The notes beneath the pieces were generated by a model. It did no database searches, was not told the origin of the DNA, and was given only the letters and a program-made list of their open reading frames with translations. A stretch of 64,000 bases of DNA, taken from contig UBXM01000011.1 in NCBI GenBank assembly GCA_900469445.1, positions 1 to 64,000 on the forward strand. The letters are read 5' to 3'. The position numbers were made by a program, and so were the translations under genes. Positions 33,154 to 42,205 of this stretch are shown here, one piece after another. This DNA comes from Hyphomicrobiales bacterium. Its GTDB lineage: Bacteria; Pseudomonadota; Alphaproteobacteria; Rhizobiales; Rhizobiaceae. Positions within the stretch are counted from its first letter, which is position 1. The number at the start of each line of letters is the position of its first letter.

Positions 33154-36100
33154 ATGGCAAGTTTCTTCATCGATCGGCCGATCTTTGCATGGGTCGTGGC
33201 GATCTTCATCATGCTGGCGGGCGTGCTCGCGATCCCGATGCTGCCGATTGCGCAGTATCCGAACGTCGCGCCGCCGCAGATTTCCATCTCCACCAGCTAT
33301 CCTGGTGCATCGCCTGAAAACATCTATCAGAGCGTCACGCGTCCGATCGAAGACGAACTGAACGGCGTGCCGGGACTGATCTATTTCGAGTCCACCTCTG
33401 AATCGTCCGGTCGTATTTCGATCAACGTCACCTTCGCACCCGGCACCAATATCGGTGAAGCGCAGGTCGAAGTGCAGAACCGTATCGCCCGCGCCGAACC
33501 GCGCCTGCCGCAGGCCGTTACCTCGCAGGGTATTCGCGTCGAGCGCGCCGGCACCTCGTTCCTGATGGTCGTCTCGCTGACTTCGACGGACGGCAATACC
33601 GATGCGATCGGTCTCGGCGACTATCTGCAGCGTAACGTCATCGGCGAAATCCGCCGTGTCGACGGCGTCGGCAGTGCCCAGTTGTTCGCCACCCAGCGCT
33701 CCATGCGTATCTGGATGGATCCCGACAAGATGGTCGGCCTCAGCCTGACCTCTGCCGATATCGTCAGTGCGATTTCGGCTCAGAATGCCCAGGTCGCAGG
33801 CGGGCGCATCGGCGCTACGCCGAACCCGATCGGACAGCAGATTTCGGCAACGGTCAACGTCGAGGGTCAGCTGACCTCGCCGGAACAGTTCGGCGCGATC
33901 GTGCTGCGCGCAAATCCCGACGGCTCGTCGGTGCGTCTTCGCGACGTTGCCCGTGTCGAAGTGGGTGGCGAAAGCTACAACTTCTCCAGCCGTCTGAACG
34001 GACAGCCGAGTGCTGCCATCGGTATCCAGCTGTCGCCGACCGGCAACGCGCTTGCGGCTTCGGAAGGCGTCAAGGAAGTGATGGCGGAACTGGCGAGGTA
34101 TTTCCCGGCCGGCGTCCAGTATGAAATTCCCTATGACACCAGTCCGTTCGTGGCGGTTTCGATCGAGAAGGTCATTCATACGCTGATCGAGGCGATGATC
34201 CTCGTCTTCGTCGTCATGTTCATCTTCCTGCAGAACATCCGTTACACCGTCATTCCGGCGCTGGTCGTGCCGGTGGCGCTGCTCGGCACCTGTGCCGTCA
34301 TGTATGCGTCCGGGTTCTCGATCAACGTCTTGACGATGTTCGCGATGGTTCTGGCGATCGGTATTCTCGTCGATGACGCGATCGTCGTCGTTGAAAACGT
34401 CGAACGCATCATGGCGGAAGAGAAGCTGTCGCCGAAGGATGCGACCCGCAAGGCGATGGGGCAGATCTCGGGCGCCATCATCGGTATCACGCTGGTCTTG
34501 ACGGCGGTCTTCGTTCCGATGGCCTTCTTCCCCGGCGCGGTCGGCATCATCTATCAGCAGTTCTCGCTGACGATGGTCGTATCGATCCTGTTCTCCGGCT
34601 TCCTCGCACTTTCGCTGACGCCGGCACTTTGCGCCTCGTTCCTCAAGCCGATCAAGGACGGCCACCACGAGAAGAAGGGTTTCTTCGGTCTCTTCAATCG
34701 CGGTTTCAACAAGGCATCGCACGGCTATTCCAGCACCGTGGGCGGTATCATCAAGCGGTCCGGCCGTTTCATGATCATCTATCTGGCGCTGGTTGCCGGT
34801 CTCGGCTGGGCCTATATCCAGCTGCCGACATCGTTCCTGCCGAATGAAGACCAGGGCTTCCTGATCGTCGACGTGCAGGCGCCGGCAGAGGCCAGCACCG
34901 ACCGCACGATCGACGTCATCTCGCAGATCGAAAAGATCGCCATGGCGGAGAAGGCCGTCGACCGCATCATCGCCATCAACGGCTTCTCCTTCTCGGGTTC
35001 GGGCCAGAATGCCGGCCTCGCCTTCATCACCCTGAAGGACTGGAGCGAGCGTGGGCCGGAAGATAGCGCCAATGCGCTGGCGCAGCGTATCAACGGCCAG
35101 ATCTTCGGTATCCGTGATGCGATCGCGTTCTCGCTGTCACCGCCGCCGATCCAGGGTCTCGGCAACTCGTCGGGCTTCACCTTCCGTCTGCAGGATCGCG
35201 CGGGCGTCGGGCAGGCAGCGCTTGCTGCAGCGCGTGACCAGCTGATGGCGGAAGCCCGCAAGAGCCCGATCCTTGCCGGTCTGCGTATCGAAGGCATGCC
35301 GGATGCGGCACAGGTGAACCTGCTGATCGATCGCGAAAAGGCCAATACGTTCGGTGTCACCTTCAGCGACATCAACTCGACGATCACCGCCAATCTCGGC
35401 TCGTCTTACGTCAACGACTTCCCGAATGCGGGCCGCATGCAGCGCGTGACGGTGCAGGCGGACGGCAATCAGCGTATGCAGACGGCCGATCTGTTGAAGC
35501 TGAACGTGCGCAATGCCAGCGGTGGCATGGTGCCGATGTCCTCCTTCGCAACGGTGGAGTGGATGCGCGGTCCGGCGCAGGTCGTCGGTTACAACGGCTA
35601 TCCTTCCGTCCGTATCGCCGGTCAGGCCGGTCCGGGCTACTCGTCCGGTGATGCGATCGCGGAAATGGAGCGTCTTGCCGGGCAGCTGCCGAGCGGCTTC
35701 GGTTATGAGTGGACAGGCCAGTCGCTGCAGGAAATCCAGTCGGGCTCACAGGCGCCTGCGCTGATCGCGCTCTCGATCCTGTTCGTCTTCCTGCTTCTGG
35801 CAGCACTTTACGAAAGCTGGTCGATCCCGCTCTCGGTCATGCTCGTGGTGCCGCTCGGCGTCATCGGTTGCGTTGCTGCCGTAATGATACGCGACATGCC
35901 CAACGACGTTTACTTCCTTGTCGGGTTGATCGCGATCGTCGGTCTGTCGGCAAAGAACGCGATCCTGATCATCGAGTTCGCCAAGGATCTGCGCGCCGAA
36001 GGCAAGACCACCTACGAGGCGACGGTGGAAGCGGCGCATCTGCGCTTCCGTCCGATCCTGATGACGTCCATGGCGTTTACCCTCGGCGTCGTGCCGATGG

Positions 36101-36300
36101 CGATCGCCACAGGCGCCAGCGCGGCCAGCCAGAACGCCATCGGTACCGGTGTTCTCGGCGGCATGATCTCGGCCACGGTTCTGGCGATCTTCTTCGTGCC
36201 GGCCTTCTTCATGTTCATCGTGAGGCTGTTCAGCAAGAGCGCCCGCGCGGAGCCGATGGGCGGCAAGTACGAAGCCAAGAACGGCACGTCGACACATTGA
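33154..36300 (+). CDS. RND multidrug efflux pump (AcrB/MexB-like, HAE1 family)
   Basis: 1048 residues, standard for HAE1 RND pumps, with 12 membrane helices and two large periplasmic loops. It opens with the typical FFIDRPIFAWVVAI and shows the proton-relay motif GILVDDAIVVVENVER in helix 4. It exports hydrophobic drugs, plant phenolics or bile-like compounds by proton antiport. Codon choice here favours cgt and other high-expression codons more than the flanking genes do, which hints at strong expression. Followed by a hairpin and the TetR gene. Confidence 0.93.
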   Translation: MASFFIDRPIFAWVVAIFIMLAGVLAIPMLPIAQYPNVAPPQISISTSYPGASPENIYQSVTRPIEDELNGVPGLIYFESTSESSGRISINVTFAPGTNIGEAQVEVQNRIARAEPRLPQAVTSQGIRVERAGTSFLMVVSLTSTDGNTDAIGLGDYLQRNVIGEIRRVDGVGSAQLFATQRSMRIWMDPDKMVGLSLTSADIVSAISAQNAQVAGGRIGATPNPIGQQISATVNVEGQLTSPEQFGAIVLRANPDGSSVRLRDVARVEVGGESYNFSSRLNGQPSAAIGIQLSPTGNALAASEGVKEVMAELARYFPAGVQYEIPYDTSPFVAVSIEKVIHTLIEAMILVFVVMFIFLQNIRYTVIPALVVPVALLGTCAVMYASGFSINVLTMFAMVLAIGILVDDAIVVVENVERIMAEEKLSPKDATRKAMGQISGAIIGITLVLTAVFVPMAFFPGAVGIIYQQFSLTMVVSILFSGFLALSLTPALCASFLKPIKDGHHEKKGFFGLFNRGFNKASHGYSSTVGGIIKRSGRFMIIYLALVAGLGWAYIQLPTSFLPNEDQGFLIVDVQAPAEASTDRTIDVISQIEKIAMAEKAVDRIIAINGFSFSGSGQNAGLAFITLKDWSERGPEDSANALAQRINGQIFGIRDAIAFSLSPPPIQGLGNSSGFTFRLQDRAGVGQAALAAARDQLMAEARKSPILAGLRIEGMPDAAQVNLLIDREKANTFGVTFSDINSTITANLGSSYVNDFPNAGRMQRVTVQADGNQRMQTADLLKLNVRNASGGMVPMSSFATVEWMRGPAQVVGYNGYPSVRIAGQAGPGYSSGDAIAEMERLAGQLPSGFGYEWTGQSLQEIQSGSQAPALIALSILFVFLLLAALYESWSIPLSVMLVVPLGVIGCVAAVMIRDMPNDVYFLVGLIAIVGLSAKNAILIIEFAKDLRAEGKTTYEATVEAAHLRFRPILMTSMAFTLGVVPMAIATGASAASQNAIGTGVLGGMISATVLAIFFVPAFFMFIVRLFSKSARAEPMGGKYEAKNGTSTH

Positions 36301-36309
36301 TCGGTTACC

Positions 36310-36336
36310 CCCCGGAGGCCCTGCAGGCTTCCGGGG
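36310..36336 (+). terminator. Hairpin after the RND pump gene
   Basis: CCCCGGAGGCC (36310-36320) pairs with GGCTTCCGGGG (36326-36336), one pair being G-U, over a five-base loop. No T run follows, so it may only attenuate transcription into the TetR gene. Confidence 0.5.
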
Positions 36337-36397
36337 TGCTGCCACCTTAGCCTGAGAGTGTGGAGTTCTCGGGCATGATGGATGGAAAGGAGGAGGG

Positions 36398-37024
36398 ATG
36401 AGAAGAACCAAGGCAGAGGCTGCCGAGACACGCTGCTCGATCCTTTGTGCTGCCGAGCAACTGTTTTTCGAAAAGGGCGTCGCCAACAGCGCGCTTGACG
36501 AGATTGCCGCAGCGGCGGGCGTTACCCGTGGAGCGATCTACTGGCATTTCGCCAGCAAGAGCGACCTTTTCCTCGAACTCTACAACGCGGCCCAGCTTCC
36601 GCGGGTCGATATGGCGGATGTCGACGGTATTGATGCCGATGACGCTGACGCTTTTTATACAATCGAGAAGATGGCTTGTGACTGGCTGAAGCAACTGGCT
36701 TCAGACCGGCACCGCCAGCGCCTGCTTTCGATATTGCTGAGGACCAATTTTACCGAAGAGTTCCAGCCTGTGATGAACGAGCTGGAGAAGCTCGACCAGG
36801 AACATACCCTTCACATGGAGAGCATACTCACCAGGGCTCACAATAACGGCCGGCTGGCGGAGATGTGGACGCCGCAATCAGCCAGCAAGGCTTTCAAATG
36901 GCTGATGAAGGGAATGTGCTGGGATTGGCTTCTGTTCGGCCAGAAATTCGATCTGGCCGAAGACGGCGCCGACCGGGTCAAGCGACTGCTTGCAAGTTTC
37001 CAGAAGCTGCCGGCTGCAAAGTAA
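36398..37024 (+). CDS. TetR/AcrR-family repressor of the RND pump
   Basis: 208 residues. The N-terminal helix-turn-helix (about 10-60) has LDEIAAAAGVTRGAIYWHF, the AcrR/TtgR subgroup pattern, and the C-terminal half matches the AcrR-type ligand domain in length. GGAGG lies just before the ATG. It is downstream of the pump genes on the same strand, and the AcrR-like operator at 31899-31922 is its likely target. Ligand unknown. Confidence 0.87.
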   Translation: MRRTKAEAAETRCSILCAAEQLFFEKGVANSALDEIAAAAGVTRGAIYWHFASKSDLFLELYNAAQLPRVDMADVDGIDADDADAFYTIEKMACDWLKQLASDRHRQRLLSILLRTNFTEEFQPVMNELEKLDQEHTLHMESILTRAHNNGRLAEMWTPQSASKAFKWLMKGMCWDWLLFGQKFDLAEDGADRVKRLLASFQKLPAAK

Positions 37025-37102
37025 TAGCAGCCAGCCCAATTTTTTTGTCTTGACGCAATTCCGGACGCAAAACCGGTTCCCGCATTTGCTGGAGTTGCTC
37101 TA

Positions 37103-37357
37103 TTACCAGCGGGGGCCGGCACCCTGGCCGCTCAATAGCCAGGTGACGCTTACCTGCAGGACGCCGGCCATCATGTCGATGCGATTGGAGCGCGGCTCGG
37201 CACGATCGTTTTCCCAGGCCGACCATGTGGCGGGCTCGACGCCGAGAATATGGGCGGCCTCATCGACGGAAATGTCGCGGGCGTCGCGGGCAAGCGAGAT
37301 GCGCCCGCCGATCGTGTCGTCTATGCCGTAGACCGGCTCGAATGTTCGGTTGCTCAT
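37103..37357 (-). CDS. Small XRE-type helix-turn-helix regulator
   Basis: About 84 residues: an XRE/Cro-like domain with VDEAAHILGVEPATWSAWEN as its core, ending in VSVTWLLSGQGAGP, a tail seen in many small rhizobial XRE proteins. No ligand or partner domain. ATG 37357 has GGGGAC upstream; a TTG lies directly before it. It lies 65 bases after the last gene of the betaine importer operon on the same strand, beyond a hairpin, and converges with the RND repressor gene. Target unknown. Confidence 0.72.
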   Translation of the reverse strand: MSNRTFEPVYGIDDTIGGRISLARDARDISVDEAAHILGVEPATWSAWENDRAEPRSNRIDMMAGVLQVSVTWLLSGQGAGPRW

Positions 37358-37383
37358 CAATTTGTCCCCGTATCGAACGAAAG

Positions 37384-37408
37384 TGGCCGCCTCCGGTGGA
37401 AGCGGCCA
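37384..37408 (-). terminator. Hairpin after the second betaine binding-protein gene
   Basis: TGGCCGC (37384-37390) pairs with GCGGCCA (37402-37408), placed 15 bases after the stop codon of the minus-strand gene. The sequence after it in that direction is moderately T-rich. Probable end of the proVWX operon. Confidence 0.55.
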
Positions 37409-37422
37409 TTTTCATTCAAAGA

Positions 37423-38328
37423 TTAGCTCTCATCACCGACCCAGGTCTTGATCTGGTCCGGATGGTCTTCAATGTATTTGGCCACGGCCTGATCGTAGGA
37501 GGTCGCCTGCGCGTCGGACATGCCGGCCTCGAGATCCTCGATCGGGATCTTCATGCGCGACAGGAATTCTGCGGCCACCGGATTGTCGGACTTGAAATCC
37601 TTGCGGGACAGGATGTCCACATGTTCGGAGCCGCCGATCGCCTTTTTCGGGTCGTCGATGTAGCGCAGCTTGTATTTGCCGAACATCCAGTGAGGGCTCC
37701 AGGCCGTCGCCACGAACCATTTTTCGTTGCGATAGGCACGGTCGACCGCCGACAGCATGCCGGCTTCGCTGGAGATCTGCAGCGTGTAATCGTCGAGCCC
37801 GTAATCCTTCAGCGCCTGCTCCGACATGCGGGTCAGGCCCGCGCCCGGTTCGGTGCCCTGGACCTTGCCGGCCAGCTTTTCCTGCACTTCGGGCTTCTTC
37901 AGATCTTCGAAGGAAGCGATCTCGCTTTCCGGGACATAGGCAGGAACCACCCAGCCTTGTCTGGCGCCATCATAGATGGTGCCGAGTGTCTCGACCCGGT
38001 CCTTGACCTTGCCGTAATAGTCGGCATGGGTCACCGGCAGCCATGCCATCAGGATCGCGTCTAGATCACCTCGGCTGACACCCTGAAAAAGCGGCGCGAC
38101 ATCGGTCTGCAGCAGTTCAACCTTCTGGCCGAGTTTATCCTCGATAACCTTGGCGGCAAGTTTGGTCACGAATTCGGCGTCGGACCAGGGTGCGTATCCG
38201 AGCTTCACGGTTTTCGCATCCTGCGCCAGTGTCGGCAGGGCGGATGTGGCAAGAAGTGCTGCGGCGAGGCTGACGGTGGCACCGAGCGTCGCGCGGCGGG
38301 TCAACCCATTCCTGGAAAAAGTCTTCAA
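37423..38328 (-). CDS. proX: Glycine-betaine/proline-type binding protein, copy 2 (ProX/OpuAC-like)
   Basis: About 301 residues with a signal peptide containing TRRATLGAT (possible Tat or Sec). The mature region holds the OpuAC-type WSDAEF, WLPVTHADYY and SPHWMF segments that form the aromatic box for quaternary amines. I place the start at TTG 38328: it has AAGGAG nine bases upstream and aligns with the ATG of the neighbouring copy. Roughly three quarters of residues match copy 1, so this is a tandem duplication. Small changes lie near the ligand box (LGYAPW here against IGWSAW), which may alter ligand preference. Confidence 0.85.
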   Translation of the reverse strand: MKTFSRNGLTRRATLGATVSLAAALLATSALPTLAQDAKTVKLGYAPWSDAEFVTKLAAKVIEDKLGQKVELLQTDVAPLFQGVSRGDLDAILMAWLPVTHADYYGKVKDRVETLGTIYDGARQGWVVPAYVPESEIASFEDLKKPEVQEKLAGKVQGTEPGAGLTRMSEQALKDYGLDDYTLQISSEAGMLSAVDRAYRNEKWFVATAWSPHWMFGKYKLRYIDDPKKAIGGSEHVDILSRKDFKSDNPVAAEFLSRMKIPIEDLEAGMSDAQATSYDQAVAKYIEDHPDQIKTWVGDES

Positions 38329-38450
38329 ACGTGTGCTCTCCTTTGGGGGAGGTCGCAAGCGCTTCATGCGCGCTTGCAGAGTGGTGCAGGCGGCAGGCAG
38401 GCCGAAACATCCGGCTGCATGCGCATATGAGGGCCTGTCACTTCGGGTAT

Positions 38451-38481
38451 CCACGGCCGCGCCTCAAGGCTGCGGCCGTGG
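38451..38481 (-). terminator. Hairpin between the two proX copies
   Basis: CCACGGCCGC (38451-38460) and GCGGCCGTGG (38472-38481) form a perfect 10-base stem right after the stop codon of copy 1. Without a T run it probably acts as an attenuator or 3' stabiliser, favouring copy 1 mRNA over copy 2. Confidence 0.6.
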
Positions 38482-38490
38482 AAGACGTGG

Positions 38491-39390
38491 TCAGCCTTCG
38501 TCACCGACCCAGGTCTTGATCTGGTCCGGATGGTCCGTGATGTATTTGGCCACGGCCTCGTCGTAGGAGGTCTCCTGCGCATTGAACATCGCGGCCTCGA
38601 GATCGTTGATCGGCAGCTTCATGCGCGACAGGAAGGCGGCAACCTTCGGGTTTTCGTCCTTGAAGCCCTTGGTTGCAAGAATGTTGACATGTTCGGCTTC
38701 ACCGAGAGACTTCTTGGGGTCTTCCAGATAACGCAGCTTGTGCTTGCCGAACATCCAGTGGGGGCTCCACGACGTTGCGACGAACCACTTCTCGCTCCGA
38801 TAAGCACGGTCGACTGTCGTCAGCATGCCGGCTTCACTGGAGATTTGCAGCTTGTAGTCGTCGAGTGCGTAGTCCTTCACGGCTTGCTCCGAAAGACGCG
38901 TCAGGCCGGCACCGGGGTCGATACCCTGGATGGTCTTGGCAAGCTTTTCCTGAACCTCGGGCTTCTTCAGATCCTCGATCGAGGCGATCTCGCTTTCCGG
39001 AATATAGGTCGGAACGACCCAGCCGAGCTTGGCGCCATCGTAAACGGTGCCGAGCGTCTCGACGCGGTTCTTGACCTTGTCGAAATAGTCGGCATGCGTT
39101 GCCGGCAGCCAGTTCATCATCATGACGTCCACATCGCCACGGCTGACGCCCTGGTAGAGCGGTGCGACATCCGTCTGCACCAACTCGACCTTGCCGCCGA
39201 GTTCATCGGTGATCAGCTTGGCGGCGAGTTTGGTGACGAATTCGGCATCGGACCAGGCGGACCAGCCGATCTTTACCGGCTTGGCATCCTGGGCTATCGC
39301 CGGCATGACGGAACCGCCGACAAGTGCCGCGGCAAGTCCGAGTGTTGCAGTCAGCGTGGCCCGGCGGGTCGTAGAAATTGACTTGAACAT
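38491..39390 (-). CDS. proX: Glycine-betaine/proline-type binding protein, copy 1 (ProX/OpuAC-like)
   Basis: 299 residues. The signal peptide carries TRRATLTAT and ends near VMPAIAQ. The binding segments WSDAEF, WLPATHADYF and SPHWMF match copy 2, and the C-terminus HPDQIKTWVGDE is nearly identical. The ATG at 39390 has AAAGGAG upstream. It delivers osmoprotectants such as glycine betaine or proline betaine (or choline) to the ProW permease. It follows the permease gene by 66 bases. Confidence 0.88.
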   Translation of the reverse strand: MFKSISTTRRATLTATLGLAAALVGGSVMPAIAQDAKPVKIGWSAWSDAEFVTKLAAKLITDELGGKVELVQTDVAPLYQGVSRGDVDVMMMNWLPATHADYFDKVKNRVETLGTVYDGAKLGWVVPTYIPESEIASIEDLKKPEVQEKLAKTIQGIDPGAGLTRLSEQAVKDYALDDYKLQISSEAGMLTTVDRAYRSEKWFVATSWSPHWMFGKHKLRYLEDPKKSLGEAEHVNILATKGFKDENPKVAAFLSRMKLPINDLEAAMFNAQETSYDEAVAKYITDHPDQIKTWVGDEG

Positions 39391-39456
39391 AGATGCTCCT
39401 TTTTGGGAGTTTGCATTCGCGGGTTCGGCACCCGCATGGGTCGGCGGGGGATTGGC

Positions 39457-40338
39457 TCAGGCGGTTGCCGTTGCCAGTTCCTCACGCTCGGTCTTTTTGA
39501 AAAGCTGGCTCCAGAACGCGGCGCGGGGCTTTCCGAGGGATTGGGTCAGACGATCGAGGATGACCGCGAGGATGACGACCGCGAGGCCACCTTCGAAGCC
39601 GGTACCGACGTCGAGACGCTGGATGCCGGTCAGAACCGTGTTGCCGATGCCGCCTGCACCGATCATCGAGGCGATCACCACCATCGACAGCGACAGCATG
39701 ATCGTCTGGTTGATGCCGGCCATGATCGAAGGCATGGCGTTGGGCAGCTGGACCTTGAACAGAAGCTGCGCCGAGGTGCAGCCGAAGGCATTGCCGGCTT
39801 CGATGAATTCGGCATGCACCTGGCGGATGCCCAGATTGGTGAGGCGCACGACCGGCGGCATGGCGAAGATAACCGTTGCAATCGCACCCGGAACTGCGCC
39901 GAGGCCGAAGAACATGGCGGCGGGGATGAGATAGACGAAGGCCGGCATGGTCTGCATCAGGTCGAGGATCGGGCGGATGACGGCCGCGACCGAATCCCTG
40001 CGCGCCATGGCGATGCCGAGCGGCAGGCCGATGATGATCGCCATCAGGGTCGAGGCGATGACCAGCGACAAGGTTTCCATCATCGCGCTCCACAGACCCA
40101 TATGGTCGACGAGCCAGAGAGCCACGCCGGTGAGAATGCCGAAGCCGAGGCTGACGCGCCAGAGCGAGAGAGCGACAAAGATGGCGATGCCGACGGGCAT
40201 CGGAATGGCAACAAGCGCATCCTGAATGCTGCCGGTTACGAAGCCGATCAGGCTGGCGATCAGGTCGAGGACTGGCGAGAAATTGTCCAGTACGTAATTG
40301 ACGGCGGCGTCGATGCCGTCACCGATATCGAAATTCAT
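39457..40338 (-). CDS. proW: Glycine-betaine/proline-type ABC permease (ProW-like)
   Basis: 293 residues with about six to seven membrane helices. The permease coupling motif is visible around NAFGCTSAQLLFKVQLPNAMPSI, and GAGGIGNTVLTGI follows, both standard for ProW/OpuAB. N-terminal residues before the first helix are short. CGGAGA precedes the ATG. It pairs with the ProV-type ATPase encoded 54 bases upstream and is served by two binding proteins downstream. Confidence 0.9.
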   Translation of the reverse strand: MNFDIGDGIDAAVNYVLDNFSPVLDLIASLIGFVTGSIQDALVAIPMPVGIAIFVALSLWRVSLGFGILTGVALWLVDHMGLWSAMMETLSLVIASTLMAIIIGLPLGIAMARRDSVAAVIRPILDLMQTMPAFVYLIPAAMFFGLGAVPGAIATVIFAMPPVVRLTNLGIRQVHAEFIEAGNAFGCTSAQLLFKVQLPNAMPSIMAGINQTIMLSLSMVVIASMIGAGGIGNTVLTGIQRLDVGTGFEGGLAVVILAVILDRLTQSLGKPRAAFWSQLFKKTEREELATATA

Positions 40339-40392
40339 GGTCTGTCTCCGGTGGTTGGCCGGTTATAGGAAAGGCGTGCGATCCGCTGAGGA

Positions 40393-41625
40393 TCAGCCTG
40401 CGCGGTCGAGCGTTTCGAGCAGCATCGACTTGCTGATGGAGCCGAGATAGCGTTTGCCGTCGTCGATGACGGGAACGGGCCAGGGGCTCGCTGCCACCTT
40501 GCCGATCACATTCGACAAGGGCTCGTCGGCCGGAATGGGCTCGATCTCGGACAGGAAGGCGCCCCGATAGGGATCGGCGGCCTTGGTCCGCATCTTCTCC
40601 AGAAGCGACGTCTGGCTGACCACGCCGTGATAGGTCTTGTCGCGGCCGAGGATGATCGCGTATTCGCGGTCGAAATTCTTCATCCGCTCAAGTGCCGCCG
40701 CGGCTGTCGTGCCCTGGCGCTCGATGATGGTGATCTGGGTCTTGCGGGCGACATCGCCTGCCTTGAAGACCTGGGACACATCGACATTGCGGAAGAAGGA
40801 CCGCACGTAGTCATTGGCCGGGCTCATGACGATCTCGTCCGGCGTGCCGACCTGTACGACATTGCCGTTCTGCATGATGCAGATGCGGTCACCGATGCGC
40901 ATCGCCTCGTCGAGATCGTGGCTGACGAAAACGATGGTGCGGCTGTGTTCCGACTGGAGGCGTACGAGTTCGTCCTGCATTTCCGTGCGGATGAGCGGGT
41001 CGAGCGCGGAAAAGGCTTCGTCCATCAGAAGGATGGTCGGCTCGCTGGCCAGGGCGCGGGCAAGACCGACACGCTGCTTCATGCCGCCGGAAAGCTGGTC
41101 GGGCATGCTGTCGGCATAACCGTCGAGACCGACGGCTTTCAGGGCGGCAAGCGCCTTTTCCTTGCGTTCCGTTTCGCCGATACCGGCAACTTCCAGACCG
41201 AAGGCGGCGTTGTTGAGCACCGTGCGGTTGGGCAGGAGCGCGAAGGACTGGAACACCATGCTGATATCGCGGCGGCGCACGTCGATCAGCTCGCGGCGCG
41301 ACATTTTCGTGATGTCACGGCCGTCGATCTCGATCGAACCGGACGTAGGTTCGATCAGCCGGTTGAGGAGGCGAAGAAGCGTGGATTTACCGGAGCCGGA
41401 AAGGCCCATGATGACGAAAATCTCGCCGGCCTTGATGTCGAAGCTGGCATTGTTGACGCCGACCGAACAGCCGGTCTGGGCGTGGATTTCCGATTTCGTC
41501 TTGCCGGCGCGGATCATTTCCAGGGCCTTTTCAGGCCGTTCGCCGAATATCTTGTAAACGTTGTTGATACTGATCTTGGTCGAAGCCGGCTCAGCCGACG
41601 CGTCATTTTCAGTTGCAAAAGCCAT
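40393..41625 (-). CDS. proV: Glycine-betaine/proline-type ABC ATPase with CBS domains (ProV-like)
   Basis: 410 residues. The ProV-specific N-terminus (VYKIFGERPEKALEMIRAG) leads to Walker A GLSGSGKST, LSGGMKQRVGLARAL and MDEAFSALDP. The last 130 residues are a CBS pair that in OpuA-type systems senses ionic strength. First gene of the proV-proW-proX-proX operon. The ATG at 41625 lacks a strong ribosome site. An inverted repeat lies about 100 bases upstream. Confidence 0.92.
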   Translation of the reverse strand: MAFATENDASAEPASTKISINNVYKIFGERPEKALEMIRAGKTKSEIHAQTGCSVGVNNASFDIKAGEIFVIMGLSGSGKSTLLRLLNRLIEPTSGSIEIDGRDITKMSRRELIDVRRRDISMVFQSFALLPNRTVLNNAAFGLEVAGIGETERKEKALAALKAVGLDGYADSMPDQLSGGMKQRVGLARALASEPTILLMDEAFSALDPLIRTEMQDELVRLQSEHSRTIVFVSHDLDEAMRIGDRICIMQNGNVVQVGTPDEIVMSPANDYVRSFFRNVDVSQVFKAGDVARKTQITIIERQGTTAAAALERMKNFDREYAIILGRDKTYHGVVSQTSLLEKMRTKAADPYRGAFLSEIEPIPADEPLSNVIGKVAASPWPVPVIDDGKRYLGSISKSMLLETLDRAG

Positions 41626-42205
41626 TCAATCCTGGCCCGGGCTCGATAGCGCGGGCGTTCTCCTTTTGTGATTTCCTTGAATGCAGCGCCTGGACGGGCC
41701 GGCGCTAAGGATATCAAGACACTAAAAAGCGGCGAATAAGTATCGCCGCTGCGAAATTGATGTGTAGCCGACGCAATGAATGCATCAATCAGGCCACCAG
41801 AAAGACATGCGTTGGTTCAGTCGAGATCTACATTGCGATATACGTGCGACTGACCGGTTGCCTTCGAAAAGGTAGGGAGGCAGGGCCGATATGTCCATAA
41901 AAAAACACAATTCCATTGTCGCAGCGCATTGGTCTATTCCGCGATGCCCCGGCGCTATCGCTTGCTCAGCAACGTCTTTCACCGATCCTGCAACAGCTGA
42001 AAATAGCCGATCACGAACGCGTGAACAGGGCTTCCGAAAGCCTTATGAGACCTGCTGAACGGCTGTCTTGCGACGACAGGGCACACCGGGTCGCACAGTA
42101 CAAGCGGGTGGCTCCGAGCATTTTGATGCCGAGCCGTTGACGGCCTTTATCGACCCGCTTAGTCCTTTCGCCCTGCAATTTGATTTTCTTCAAGTCAGGA
42201 CGCCC
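41626..42205. other. Intergenic region between divergent proV and aminotransferase genes
   Basis: About 580 bases without a convincing gene; short frames on both strands lack ribosome sites and typical codon use. It contains a perfect inverted repeat AGCGGCGA-N7-TCGCCGCT (41728-41735 and 41743-41750), placed upstream of proV where an osmotic or ligand regulator could bind or a leader hairpin could form. I see no other clear structure. Confidence 0.6.

Noticed and set aside
32128-34722. Open frame of 864 codons antisense to the RND adaptor and pump
   Set aside because: Composition rich in Arg, His and Asp is typical of antisense shadows of GC-rich genes; the plus-strand genes have clear motifs throughout.
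41916-42140. 74-codon frame upstream of the aminotransferase gene
   Set aside because: No ribosome site or recognisable sequence; probably chance.
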